From Pleurotus djamor (lineage: Eukaryota; Basidiomycota; Agaricomycetes; Agaricales; Pleurotaceae), in NCBI GenBank assembly GCA_029747585.1, contig JAPEVF010000126.1:1-64000 (forward strand): 64,000 nt of DNA, given 5' to 3'. Below, one piece after another: positions 11,943 through 22,653 of the stretch. Within the stretch, counting starts at the first letter, position 1, and every line of letters starts with the position of its first letter. The translations under genes were made by a program, and so were the position numbers. The notes below the pieces were generated by a model, which was not told the DNA's origin, did no database searches, and worked only from the letters and a program-made list of their open reading frames with translations.

Positions 11943-13344
11943 ATGCCTTTNCTCATCTCCCACCCGAAGACGCCTCCCGATCGAAATATTCACTTCCATT
12001 ATTCTAATGGCCGTCACTGAGAGGCAGGGCAGTAAGCCTGCCTATCTGAACCTACGCAACTTCGCCCTTGTTTGCAAGCGGTGGCGAGTCCTAATCGAGG
12101 ACACGCCGATCTTGTGGAGGACTTTCAGCGGCATTGAGCCTCTTCCTATCTTGGATGTGGTCATACCGCGAGCTAGGGATATGAAGTTAGTCGTAGGAAA
12201 CCCAGCGTTCTGCTGGCGTTCCATCCCTCTTCCAAACGCCCTCAAGCTCTTTTCAGAGATCCCTCGCACCCAGGCCATCCTCTGTAGTGTGGATTCCAAC
12301 GACTGGTTGGAGATGAAACCTTTATTCTTCGTCGAAGCTCCCGAGATGGAGACGTTTAAATTCAAGATCTCTCCACACTCTGAGCGTTACTTCATGGCAC
12401 CCCTCCTAGATGGTTTGTTTGGTGGGAAACCATGCCCAAGCCTCCGTCACCTATCCCTCGTGGGGTGTAAGGTCCCCTGGGACTCTCCCCTCCTCGCCGG
12501 TTTGACGTCTCTCTTCCTGAACAACCAAGACCGTTCAACTTCTGATCAACTATCCGATGTCCTTTCCCGGATGCCCAACCTTCGCGATCTTCACCTCACG
12601 AATTGTCTACCCCGCCAGACAGACGGGCCTTTCAGACCTCGTCTCCCGGCTCTCAGCCGCCTCAAGCTTGAGGACGCGAGTGACCTATGCTCGTGGTTCC
12701 TTCAATCTCTAGGACCTTGCGATCTCGAACAATTGTCGATCGTAACAGATCTCAAAATGGTATCGGATGGTCTCCCCATCTACCGCTACGCCACGCGTCT
12801 TCTATCGCATCGCCTATCTACCCATCCCCTCAACCACCTCCGCTTAATCGCATGCAAAATCAGTGTTTGCTTTGAAGCCTACCATGGCGCTATCATCGAC
12901 CAAGACAATCAAGTATTCAACTTGCACCTGACCCCCGCCCGCCGCGTCCAACCACCTATAGACACAGAACGTCTGGTCGACCTGGGTATGAAAACCCTCC
13001 CCTTAACGCACATCTCCTCCCTCGTTTGTGATTTCAATGATACGACACGACCTTCTTTCTGGCGAGAGATCGTATCGCCACCCCTGCCAAACCTTAGACA
13101 AGTGACTCTTCGCAGTTTGTCGGCGGTCAAGGGCTTTTTCAACGCACTGTATTACGAGCTGGTTGATCGGACGGAGGATCCATCGGCGTATGCGATGATG
13201 GCTTTCGCGAGGGTGACTAGGGTCATTGGCGAATGGCCTGGTGATCCAGATGCGGATTACCGACCCATCTTACTGGATAGGAAAAAACAGGGCGTCCCGC
13301 TCACTCTTGAGCCCTACAAACGTGAACTCTTGGTCGAAAATTGA
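11943..13344 (+). CDS. F-box/LRR-like protein
   Basis: A single exon of 466 aa once the N at 11951 is dropped. With the N removed, the start at 11943 gives MPFSSPTRRRLPIEIFTSI, an F-box opening, followed by FALVCKRWRVLIEDTPILWR, the usual F-box core. With the N kept, the F-box is cut off and the first usable ATG would be 12007. The body holds LRR-like strands (LRHLSLVGCKVPWDSPLLAG, LRDLHLTNCLP, LRQVTLRSLSAVKGF). The role expected from the family is SCF substrate recognition. It shares the VPWDSPLL segment with the loci at 36201 and 51238. No intron is needed. Confidence 0.85.
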
Positions 13345-13475
13345 TTCGGTTTTTTATTCCTTAATATTTTGACAATGTTGTGCTAAATAACGTTAATTTA
13401 CTAGTTAGATAGATCGTCAAGGTTAATTGGGTATACTTGATACACGATGATATATAAATTAAAAGGCATGCACTT

Positions 13476-14728
13476 TCAAAGTCCAGAGTCTGCATATTTT
13501 TGCTCTTTCGAGACGACCTCGCTGTATTCAGGTGGTGCAGAGCTGTCATCATAGAGCCGCGTTTGAGACGATCCAGCTTGAGCTTGGAAAGCCTCGGCCA
13601 CCGCACTCCGGTCTTCTAGGGCGTAGGCTTTCCCATCATCGTCTCTGAGAATAGCAATCCTGCTGTTCCCTTCATTTTGGTCGTATTGGGGGACTGCGCG
13701 CAATTGGTTGCGTAACCGCCGCTGACGCAAGGCCTCAATGGCGCGATCCTTTAGAGGCAGCAGCCCGTACAAGACGGCAAAGAAGACCAAGTTGGCAAAG
13801 AGCGGTAAGATACCGAAAATAGCGACCAAAGCCCACTTCCACGGGGTAAACGAGACGTCGAAGGATACCTGGGGTGTTTGGTAAGTCTGAGGGCGAAGGT
13901 AGCTAGGAGAGTTTGCTTGCCTCCCCGAGGTTCTTTGGATTGTAGTAACAGGTAGATTTAGAACCTGGCGTGTGTGATGAAAAGAACGAATGAGCTCCGG
14001 TCTCATCCTTCTTGAAATCTTGGGTGTAAGTGGTATTGTGGGGCTGGTTCCTCGCGCGACCGGTATAGAATGTTAGATCCAGCCTGACGGTAAAGCACGA
14101 GGGACACTGCAGCGTGCAGTGCTGACGGTTAACGCTATCGCAACAGCGGCAACGACATCTTGATACGCCCAGTGAATCAATGGCCGGAGGAAGTCGTAGA
14201 AGCGTACTCACTGGTACGAAGTACACGTTCGCGTACAGGGTGCTGACGATGTACATGTGTTGGTACACCGCTCGCAAGTTTCACAGCACTGGCGACAACA
14301 ATGATAACTGAAATAAAAGAGGATGAAGGGTTTGCATGTTGGAAACGGAGAGCTGGACGTACCCTCCGTTACATGGTCCGGGAACACCAGTTGGACAAGT
14401 CGTACTGTTACTCGCACAGCTGGTCGGATTGAACCCGTTGTTGATTGAGGAGATACGGGCAGAACACTGCTCAGCACCCGCAGGTGCTGACGAACAACCG
14501 GTACAAACGCTCTCGCAGCAGTATCGAGAATCGATACCACCATTGAGTATATCGCATCGCGTCAAAGGCCAGTCGGAGCGCACTATCTCTGTGGGGTTCT
14601 TGAGCATTCCAAAGACACGTTGGGCGAGTCTCAGACATACCAGGGTAGGCGACACCGAAGAAAAGGCCAAAAAAGAGGCCCAATGAAACGGGGATGAGCG
14701 AGAGACCCCATTTTACGGGTTTGCGCAT
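13476..14728 (-). CDS. Two-TM membrane protein with Cys-rich ectodomain (paralog P1)
   Basis: Five exons (14728-14641, 14588-14363, 14307-14212, 14158-13921, 13868-13476) encode 346 aa. TM1 is near residues 8-28 (LIPVSLGLFFGLFFGVAYP). A loop of about 200 residues with about 26 cysteines follows (RYCCESVCTGC, CCRQCCETCERCTNTC, CRCRCCDS), then TM2 near 228-255 (WALVAIFGILPLFANLVFF) and a cytosolic tail with PPEYSEVVS. The cysteine-rich part would lie on the lumenal or extracellular side. The fourth intron is GC-AG (GAG|GCAAGC...CCAG|GTA). All intron phases agree with the tandem paralog 15250-16530. The family is not one I can name. A longer N-terminus is open to 14893. Confidence 0.78.
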
Positions 14729-15249
14729 CGTTCGTCGCGTCGAGAAGGATTTTTCTCGACTTGGCACATTGGGAGAATTTGAAGGATTGGATGGCTGACC
14801 CTGCAAAAGATTCGGAAGGCACCGAGGTCGGCGGTGTCTAGATGACAGCGCCCAGCTGGGCGCCACATCTCGGACCAATGTTTCCAGGTACACGCCGACA
14901 GCGACAGTCCGCCCACACTTAATCTGCGCTGATATCTTACTACATACTTACCCGTGTGTAGCATCGACGAAGACCTGCTGGTCACTTCTCAAGTGGGGAC
15001 TTCGCCATGCAACCTGCCCAAGTTCGAGAGCAGATCTTGACTCTATGCCCAATCTGTGCCACGTCAAACGCTTCGTATAAGCGCAGGTAGATTCGGGATA
15101 TATATGAACGATGCCACCACAGCAGTAACAACGAATTGACAAGCTCAAAGCCAACTCAAGACTAAGTACTGAGTCTTGGATTATTGCAAGTACAACCCGA
15201 CACCGACATACTCTATATTCAGGCGAAGATGGAGAGGAGCCGTTTCCGG

Positions 15250-16530
15250 TTAAACCTCTTTACTGGATGAAGGTGCCAGTAGTTCCTCTTCAAGACAAAG
15301 TGTCGTGGTAGGAGAGAGAGGATATTCCTCGTCATTTTCGACTTGTCTGGAAGCTAGGAGTACTCCTGTACCTTGCGAACCTCTGCGTTTGCGCAACCAC
15401 GACGACCAAGATGTGGACCAAGAGAACCAAGGTCTCGACGAAAATAGTCTCAGTCGCTTCCAGTCCGTGGAGCTTGTCCAAGGCCACGACCATGTTGAAG
15501 CCCATCTCCACGGCAAAGGCCATATTCCAGTCACAGCGAGCCATGTGAGGCAGACGATGGAGAGGAGCAGTGGGAGGATACCAAAAACCGACACGATTGC
15601 CCATTTCCAGGGCGTGAATGGGTTTCTTGGAATCTCTAAAGATATCTTTTGCACATTGAGAATGTGTTCAGCACGATACAAAGACGGTTGAACAGATGGA
15701 ACGCACGTCATTTGAAGTTCGAGCATACGAACAAATGATCGTTGATCCGGCGCGATGGTCGTCAAGAAAGACTTGTGCGCGGCTTTCATCTTTGCCAAAT
15801 TCTTGCCGCTGTGAACCGCTTTTCACCTCTCGTGGTGTCATGTAACCGACTGAAACGTCCACAGAGTAGCACGTTGGACATGCTATGGAGCACTTGGCGC
15901 TGGGGACCGACCGAGTACACCTACAGTTGCACCTACAAACCGTGATTAGCCGAGAAAAACATGTACAGGAGGCAAACCATACTGGTATTCCTCGCAGTGC
16001 TTCTTACACTTGAACGTGCCCTCTGACGGGTCCCCGGAGCATGACTGCCAGCATTGCAAACATGAATCACAGGTCGACTGACAGCAGGTATAGCTATGGG
16101 GGCTAATCAGAATTGAAGGTAAGGAGGACAACGTCGCGTCTCACCCTCCGTTGCACACTTCTCCAACTCCAGTCGGACATTCGGTCGCGTTCTGGCTGCA
16201 GTTGAGTGGAGTAAGTCCATTCAATGGTGAAAGAAGAGGAGAGCAGCTGGTGATATTCTCTCTCGCGCTCTCGCAGGTGCATGGAGCTTCGCAACAGTAC
16301 CGCGAATTCAGTTTCGCAGAATTGACGAAGCATTCGGTTGAAGGCCACTGTCGCTCTTTCTCCCAAACCTCTAGCGGGGTATTAGCGAAAGATACAGGTC
16401 AAAGCTCGTACATAATTATCTCACCTGGCAACACAAGAAATCGGAAAAGGAAGATGAAAAGTGGGATTGATAAACAGAATGCTAGGAAGGAGACCCCAAA
16501 GCAGCCGTCACGATGCTTGTTGATGTTCAT
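15250..16530 (-). CDS. Two-TM membrane protein with Cys-rich ectodomain (paralog P2)
   Basis: Five exons (16530-16425, 16370-16145, 16093-15983, 15932-15707, 15645-15250) encode 354 aa, with the same phases and a second exon of the same length (226 nt) as P1. TM1 is FLAFCLSIPLFIFLFRFLVL near residues 12-32. The ectodomain has about 24 cysteines (RYCCEAPCTC, CCQSTCDSCLQCWQSC, CNCRC). TM2 is near 236-262 after NPFTPWKWAIVSVFGILPLL. Just after TM2 comes a tryptophan-rich segment (PLPWRWASTWSWPW...), absent from P1. The pair lies head to tail, 522 nt apart, so it is a tandem duplication. Possible roles are cell-surface sensing or wall attachment, but this is inference only. Confidence 0.77.
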
Positions 16531-16911
16531 CTCTCTTGTGTGGCCTCCAGAGATGTTACTGGCTATAAGTACCTCTTCGAGCTCACACAGCAATTACGGT
16601 TGGGACCCACGGACTGAGTACAGGCGAAGTGTCCCGTTTCGCATCATTAGTTATGATCAATCGCGTAGGCCCACATGTGGGCCCATGGGAGGAGCTACTA
16701 GTAGAGCGCTACGTCTAATGTAGGCTCTAGATTCACTGAAACCTCAGCGTTAGTGAATGGAGGGTGCTCTGTCAAAGACTAGGAGTGCTCCAGCGATAGG
16801 AAGGAAACGGTGAAACCAGCCAAGACCTCGCTTCCCTGATGCATCCCTTGCGGAAACCAACATGTCAAAGCGTCGTCGATACAGCCTTTCAACCACAACG
16901 GAAATACTAGC
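16531..16911. other. Intergenic between divergent P2 and HET genes
   Basis: No gene is seen. Several AG-rich stretches and the palindrome-like CCCACATGTGGGCC at about 16669 are the only notable points. Confidence 0.35.
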
Positions 16912-18843
16912 ATGCCTCAGGAAGTATGGCCGGATGAACCTGATGAAGGTATGACTGAGGTATGTTTTTCGTCAAACAAATGACCCAAACACAAGTACAG
17001 CCAGCTGACTGCCTGTAACCCCCCACAGACACTCTACGATGAAGTGGTGCGTTGACTTTTAAGTCGTGGATATGCCACTTGTACGCCACATTGGCTTTGA
17101 CTCAAGTCTTCTTGGTATATGTAGTAAGTCAGTCACGTCAACGTTCGTCTCCAGCTTATACCAAGCAGTGTATAACCGTGCCCCTTACAACTAGGATTCA
17201 ACCCTCGGTTGAGCGATACGTGCACAACTGTCCTATTCGTCTCTACGACACCGAAACAAAGCAGCTTGTGTCAAGGTATCAATTTACCGCTCAAATCCTC
17301 ACCAATATACGCCAGTATCTCGAGATCCGGGCTCGTAATGGTCATAAACGGGAGATCTTCGATTGGGCAGACGAAGAAGACACGTTATTCTACCAAATTC
17401 GCCTCAGCGGAAAGTACGCTATCCTCTCCCATAGATGGCAAAATGAAGAACTGGTATTCGACGATCTTGTTGATATGGAAGCCGCATCAACGAAGAGGGG
17501 ATACAAGAAGTTCATCAAATTCTGCGAGATTGCACAGAAATACGGCTGTAGATACGTCTGGATCGACACGGTATGCATCAACAAGACCAGTAGCTCCGAA
17601 CTCGACGAGTCTATCCGGTCAATGTTCAGCTGGTACCGGAATGCATATGTTTGCATTATCTACCTAACGATCCCGGCCGGCAAACTTCACGACGACCTCT
17701 GGTTTACGAGGGGTTGGACGTTGCAAGAGCTTCTAGCCCCACGGAGGCTCAAGTTTTTCTGGGGAGATTGGACCGAGTACGAAGTTGGGACCAGGTTCGA
17801 CATACGCCGCGCCAGCGCGGATTTGCTGGACATACCAGCCAACCGCACCACTCGCGAGCATCATTATGATGCAACCCTCGTTGCGGACTATGACGTTTCG
17901 CTGGCCTCTACAGAGGATGAAATCGAGGCGGAGAGGGGCAATGGTGTTTCCAGGCTTGCCGATGAAGTTGAAGACTCGAAGTCTTCGCGCCTCTTGCAGG
18001 CAATCACTGAAATCACTGGTAAGCCCGGGATGTCTTCATATGCATCGCATTGACTGATCCGCTGGCAAGGTACTTATTGATACGGATAATCTCCTCCAAT
18101 ACAATCCCAGTCCACGAAACGCGCGCTCTGCTTTCCACTGGGTTTCTCGGAGGATTACGACACGTCCCGAAGACATCGCTTACTGCTTGATTACCCTCCT
18201 AGACATTCGTATCCCTATTACCTACGGCGAAGGCCCCGAAAGCGCTTTCTACCGTGTTCAAGTGGAATGCGCCATGCAGACGGAGGATAGAGGGCTTTTC
18301 TCGTGGACTGGTCGTCCATCCCGATGGAATTCCATGTTCGCCCAGTCGCCGGCATCATACAAGACCCCATTGGTAGACCCCATCATCTCCGACCCACTCT
18401 TCATCACCGCTTTATCGTCCACAACGCAGGAGCTGTACCAATCATTCACCATGACAAATTGCGGACTGAGAATAATGATGGTTCTTTGTGACATTGTCTT
18501 CGAGTCGTTTTACCTCAAGAGTGGGGTCTTTCGGCCAGCTCGGAGAGGAGCAAGGACGCCACTACAACTTGATCTCGTCTTTCGAGCGATAGAGTCCGGA
18601 GACACCAATATTCTACTGGGATGGGTCGGACAACCGCCACAGAAAGATGAGATGGAAGCCACCTGGAAGATCGGGATCTTGGGTTCCGCCTCTGACGACA
18701 AAGCATTTGCCGTTCTTCTACATGAGGTGGAGGGAAGAACTCCGACACGATATCGCCGGTCTACATCTGCCGTATTCCGTCAGCTGCCTCCGCTCTCGCA
18801 GCTCATAGCGGACAAACTTCCCGCCAGTGTCTTTGTAGAATGA
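16912..18843 (+). CDS. HET-domain (heterokaryon incompatibility) protein
   Basis: The main exon runs to about 18020 and carries the HET domain: KYAILSHRWQNEELVFDD, YVWIDTVCINKTSSSELDES, RNAYVCIIYL and WFTRGWTLQELLAP. A second large exon, 18070-18843 (258 codons), contains RPEDIAYCLITLLDIRIPI and TYGEGPESAF, the usual post-HET segment. HET proteins trigger cell death when incompatible hyphae fuse. The start is set at ATG 16912 (MPQEVWPDEPDEG), joined through two short introns to TLYDEV and IQPSVERYV by analogy with relatives. Two junctions do not keep phase: the one before IQPSVERYV and the one at 18019/18070. The exact protein is therefore uncertain, and an indel or pseudogene is possible. 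It faces the F-box gene at 18972 tail to tail. Confidence 0.75.
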
Positions 18844-18971
18844 TCGCATCTCAGGTCGTTCATGGAATGGGTCTTTATTCATAACAATCATACGTAAGGT
18901 ACAAAATATACACCGCCGCCAAGAGTAATAATCGAACATGTTGTGACTGTGTACGTCGTAAGGACCACAAG

Positions 18972-20438
18972 CTAGTAAGGAACACAAGCTAGAGTCGGAG
19001 AACGAGGAGCGAGATACTGTCGAGCCTGCACAAACAACTTGGCATCGCGAGTCTGGACAATATCTGGTCTGACACCGAGTGTCGAGAGGTTCTTGAATAG
19101 GACTGGGGCCTCGGGATTGAGATCGATTTCATGATCAGGAGTATCTATGTTGACGAAAGGCTGGCGGAAGAGGGAGGTAGCTAGATCGGCTGACAAAGAC
19201 ATCCTGGTGATTTGTGGTAGCGATGAGTCGAGTAACCCCAAACATCGTCCGAGGCTTTCAGGTCGATCTGGGGTCGTAGCGAATTTCATGTCGGTAACTT
19301 GTGCCAGTAAGGATTTGTATTTGAGCGGCGTGAGCGCTGACTGGAGCATGCGGTCTCGATTACCAGCGCGAGCACCGAATGTTACGATGTCAAGGCGGCT
19401 CTGAGAGGTAGATATTCCTGCTTCGGGAGTAGAAAGGAACAACTGAAATTTGCCACCATGCTCGTCGAATTCTTGTAGCTCGAGATGCAGGGTATCGAAG
19501 GGCTGAGGGACAACGAGGGACAAAATCTCTGCGCATGGTTGGACAAGAGACGAGATATCCGGATCCTCAGATGAATCTGTGTCGAGGTGTATCTTGCGTG
19601 GGGCCATGCGGGTGTACTTGAAGAAGTCCGCACAAGACTGCGTACTATCCATGAGCTCGAGTGATATAAGGCAAGGTAGAGACACCAAAACCTTAGGCGC
19701 GGGCACTTGATCGAGAGTAGGAAGACAATTGTGAAGGCGTAGATCAACCAAGCCCATCATATGTTTCATGACGGTAGTGAATTCCTCGAACGAAGGGTGC
19801 TCAGATCCGTCCAACTGAAGTGATGTCAACTTGCCACCCCTTAAAATCGGAGAGTTCCAGTCAAGTTTGAAGCCGTGGAGCACCAGGCTACGTAGTCGTG
19901 GGGGCGGCATGCCTTCTTGGAGGAGTGCATCAGAAGGGAAATTAGACGGATGGTCGGATGTTCCCATGAAGAGGCGAAGCGTCTCCAGCATGGGTGCAGA
20001 TTGGGAGAAGAGAGTAGAAATGATATTCCAGTGTTCGGACACAAGGTTCAGCTTGCACGATTTGAAGTGACAGAAGCGGGTGAAGAGAGCAACCAGATTC
20101 TCGATGGGAGTTGGACGACGATTAGAGTCTAAGTTGTTGACAAGTTTGAGAGCAGCACGGCTTGTGAAAGGTAAAATGTTGTGCAAAACGTGTAGAGGCA
20201 GGTCGGCATCGATTTCGTCCCAGAGGAAAGGCGTCCCAGAGACAATCTTGTCCCACTTTCGGCAGACTAAACGAAAAGTCAAGAGGGTCCGATATTTCGC
20301 TAGTTTGTCGTCCGAACGGGGAGCATCATCACTGACAAGCTTCATGATCTCCACAATGAGCTCGGGAGGGAAGATAATCGGCAAGCCTGCCACGATGCGC
20401 TGGAGTCGACGGGGAAGAGAGCGTTGAGCGAGGTCCAT
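18972..20438 (-). CDS. F-box/LRR-like protein
   Basis: An intact single exon of 488 aa. The F-box is near residues 18-75: LPIIFPPELIVEIMKLVSDD then LLTFRLVCRKWDKIVSGTPF. After it come leucine-rich strand-like repeats (LRSLVLHGFKLDWNSPILRG, LVDLRLHNCLP, LISLELMDS). The N-terminal MDLAQRSLPRRLQRIVAG is basic. The expected role is an SCF ubiquitin-ligase adaptor. A TATATAAA box lies about 45 nt upstream of the start. It converges with the HET gene, with only 128 nt between the stops. Confidence 0.87.
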   Translation of the reverse strand: MDLAQRSLPRRLQRIVAGLPIIFPPELIVEIMKLVSDDAPRSDDKLAKYRTLLTFRLVCRKWDKIVSGTPFLWDEIDADLPLHVLHNILPFTSRAALKLVNNLDSNRRPTPIENLVALFTRFCHFKSCKLNLVSEHWNIISTLFSQSAPMLETLRLFMGTSDHPSNFPSDALLQEGMPPPRLRSLVLHGFKLDWNSPILRGGKLTSLQLDGSEHPSFEEFTTVMKHMMGLVDLRLHNCLPTLDQVPAPKVLVSLPCLISLELMDSTQSCADFFKYTRMAPRKIHLDTDSSEDPDISSLVQPCAEILSLVVPQPFDTLHLELQEFDEHGGKFQLFLSTPEAGISTSQSRLDIVTFGARAGNRDRMLQSALTPLKYKSLLAQVTDMKFATTPDRPESLGRCLGLLDSSLPQITRMSLSADLATSLFRQPFVNIDTPDHEIDLNPEAPVLFKNLSTLGVRPDIVQTRDAKLFVQARQYLAPRSPTLACVPY

Positions 20439-20482
20439 AACGATGGTGGTGAAAGTTAACTCTTAATAGTCACATCATGGGG

Positions 20483-20490
20483 GTTTATAT
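20483..20490 (-). promoter_or_regulatory. TATA box of the F-box gene at 18972-20438
   Basis: TATATAAA on the minus strand, 45 nt upstream of the ATG at 20438. Confidence 0.5.
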
Positions 20491-21023
20491 AGTCGGTGGG
20501 ATGTCTGACATTGCCGAAGCGGTATCGTATCCAGACGAATGCGAACACAAGTTACTAGGTGTACATGTCAATGGAATTGAAAGGTAGTGGTCAAAGAGGC
20601 GAACAAACCCACGGGCCACCGGAACCAATGTGAGACGATCAAAAGGCCAGGAATGGTAAGACATGTCGTTCATTGTCTCGTGGCTACCATGTGTGATCGT
20701 GTCCATTGTCGTCTACCGATCACCAATGTCCCTGGGGACAATGAGTTGCCGCCTCGGAAGATCATGACGTTGATATGAATGCGATGAGAGTAGCGCCCGG
20801 GGCTGGGGTCACCGCCATCCAACTGCCGTCGTTCGCCGGGGAGCTTGTGTTCAAGACCGCTCACACGAAGCTAGCGAATGGGAAAACTTGAATATCGTGA
20901 TGCTTCTACACAGAATCAGCCAGGTGCGCAGCTGACCAACGCCCATCTTCCAGCGCTCTGCAAGTCGGCAGCGACAAGGATGAGGTGAGAAAACCCAGTG
21001 GATTTCGACGTGACATGGGATAG
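20491..21023. other. Intergenic between divergent F-box and ABM genes
   Basis: No gene is seen. The ends form the two promoters. Confidence 0.4.
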
Positions 21024-21030
21024 TATAAAG
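21024..21030 (+). promoter_or_regulatory. TATA box of the ABM-domain gene
   Basis: TATAAAG, 52 nt before the ATG at 21082. Confidence 0.5.
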
Positions 21031-21081
21031 GGAACGAAGGCTTGAGGTAGGACTGAACCAACAATCATTCACACCACGAAC

Positions 21082-21844
21082 ATGTCTGCCTCTGACGGTG
21101 AGTTGCAACCACTCTGTGCCTGCGGGTAACCAATCAATACATTGTCCACGCAGTCAAACTCGGTTATTACGTACCTTTGCCTCCCAAGTTCAATCCCGAT
21201 GACGTTACAGCGTTTCTCAAAGCCGGCTACGAGTTATCCAAGGAAGAAGAAGGGACCATTCAATGGTTTGCCGTTGAGATCAACAGCAGCGTCCCTACCT
21301 TTGCCGTCTTCGATTCGTTCTTCACCGAAGAGGGTAGACAAGCACATATTACTGGCAGGATCGCTGCCGCGATGATGGCGCAAGCCCCGACCTTGCTGGC
21401 CAAAGATCCCGTGGTGATGCCAACAACGTACTTGGCAAGCAAGATCGTCGTTCCACCCGAGGCTATTCGCTCAACCCTAACGGCGGGCCTCACTTGCGGT
21501 ATTCAAGTAATGTTGTATGCGAAACCTGACAAGGTCAATGAATTGAAGGACTTCTTGATTGTAAGCACTCACCTCTAGATCTCCTCTCCTTCCTCTACTC
21601 ACGTTGCTTTACATAGGGCGCATTACCCCTCGTTGAGGCTGAGCCCGAAACACTTGTTTGGTACGCAGTAGAGTTCCCTGACAAGCCTGGAGCGTTTGCT
21701 ATCATCGACGCCTTTCCCTCCGAGGAGGGACGTAAGGCGCATTTGAAAGGGAAAGTTGCAGCAGCGTTGTTCGGTCCAGGCAAGGCGCTACTCGCTGAGG
21801 ACCCAGCGGTTGAGATGTTCACAGTTGTCGCGGCCAAGGTGTAG
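21082..21844 (+). CDS. Tandem antibiotic-biosynthesis-monooxygenase (ABM) domain protein
   Basis: Three exons (21082-21097, 21154-21560, 21617-21844) encode 216 aa. The protein is an internal duplication of a dimeric alpha+beta-barrel unit. Unit 1 has TIQWFAVEINSSVPTFAVFD, FFTEEGRQAHITGRIAAAMM and LLAKDPVV. Unit 2 has TLVWYAVEFPDKPGAFAIID, FPSEEGRKAHLKGKVAAALF and LLAEDPAVE. Single ABM domains act as dimers in small-molecule oxidation or stress responses; a fused pair could fold as an intramolecular dimer. No catalytic residue can be named from sequence alone. The first exon encodes only MSASD plus one base. The fold is fairly sure; the reaction is unknown. Confidence 0.82.
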
Positions 21845-22163
21845 ATAGTGTAAGGCATGAGCTTTGGGTGATGACCACCTAAATATTGGCCTCCAGCGTT
21901 TGTTCTGCGTAAATTATTCAACCCGAATCTTGATCGGAAAGACATGTGTGCGTGCCCCATCTTGAGGGAGAAATAGTTTAAGCGGACAGTGCTCGGTACC
22001 GTTTCGGCGGGGGCGAACCAACGTTAAGATTCACACTCAAGCTTTCGGTAACCACTTCCCCGACGTTACTTCTTTCACAAACACGTCAGTTCATCCCAGG
22101 CTCAAAATAATATAATCCAGTATTCACCTTGGTAGAAATCCCATCTCATCACCAGCTCTCGAC

Positions 22164-22653
22164 ATGTTCTTCTTATTACTGGCAACGCTAAGCATGCTCG
22201 GCTTCATCACCAACATTGATAGCGTACGCGCGGTCCGACCAGGAAAAAATGCCCTGAAAATGAACCTACCCGACGACGTTGAGCAGCAGCTCTTCGATGA
22301 ATGTGAGCAAGGAAAAGACACTCACAACCAATGTGATGAGGAGACTCAACCCGTAGCTTTGCAGTCGGACAAGACATATTCAATGGGTTGGCCTCAGACT
22401 CCTGCAAAGCACCCCGATGCGTCCTTTCCGTTCCGACGTTTCCGTGTGTCCTGAAGAGCATTGAAGATGGGGATCCTGGCAGGTTGTCATCGTGTATATC
22501 CACTAGCAAGGTATTTGATTCCGTGTATTCGTGCGCTCCACGCTGACTGCTGTGATTCAGCTATGCTCGTGCACCGACTGTCTGCCAATATGGGCAAAGG
22601 CGTTCATAGACAAACATAGCCTCTGCAGCGAGGATGCAAAGGACGAACTTTGA
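22164..22653 (+). CDS. Small secreted Cys-rich protein ending in KDEL (paralog A)
   Basis: Three exons (22164-22302, 22365-22510, 22561-22653) encode 125 aa. The signal peptide is MFFLLLATLSMLGFITN. There are eight cysteines, with SVPTFPCVLK, SSC and LCSCTDCLP shared with paralog B (6219-6758). The C-terminus is ...LCSEDAKDEL, a textbook ER-retrieval signal. Exons 1 and 2 have exactly the lengths of paralog B (139 and 146 nt). The B protein has a cysteine where A has serine after VLK (QKC versus LKS), so one disulphide partner may differ. Read without splicing, the frame stops early, which is why the gene is easy to miss. The family is unrecognised. Confidence 0.84.

Noticed and set aside
17052..17200. 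HET protein starting at MTFKSWICHLYAT
   Set aside because: The stretch is bounded by intron-like signals and is unlike HET N-termini; the upstream exon MPQEVWPDEPDEG is more typical.
22207..22509. Minus-strand frame similar to a plus-strand frame near 6420-6715 (shared HGNVGTER)
   Set aside because: It is the antisense of the KDEL/RDEL protein genes. The similarity comes from the sense paralogs, which have a signal peptide, matching exons and conserved cysteines.
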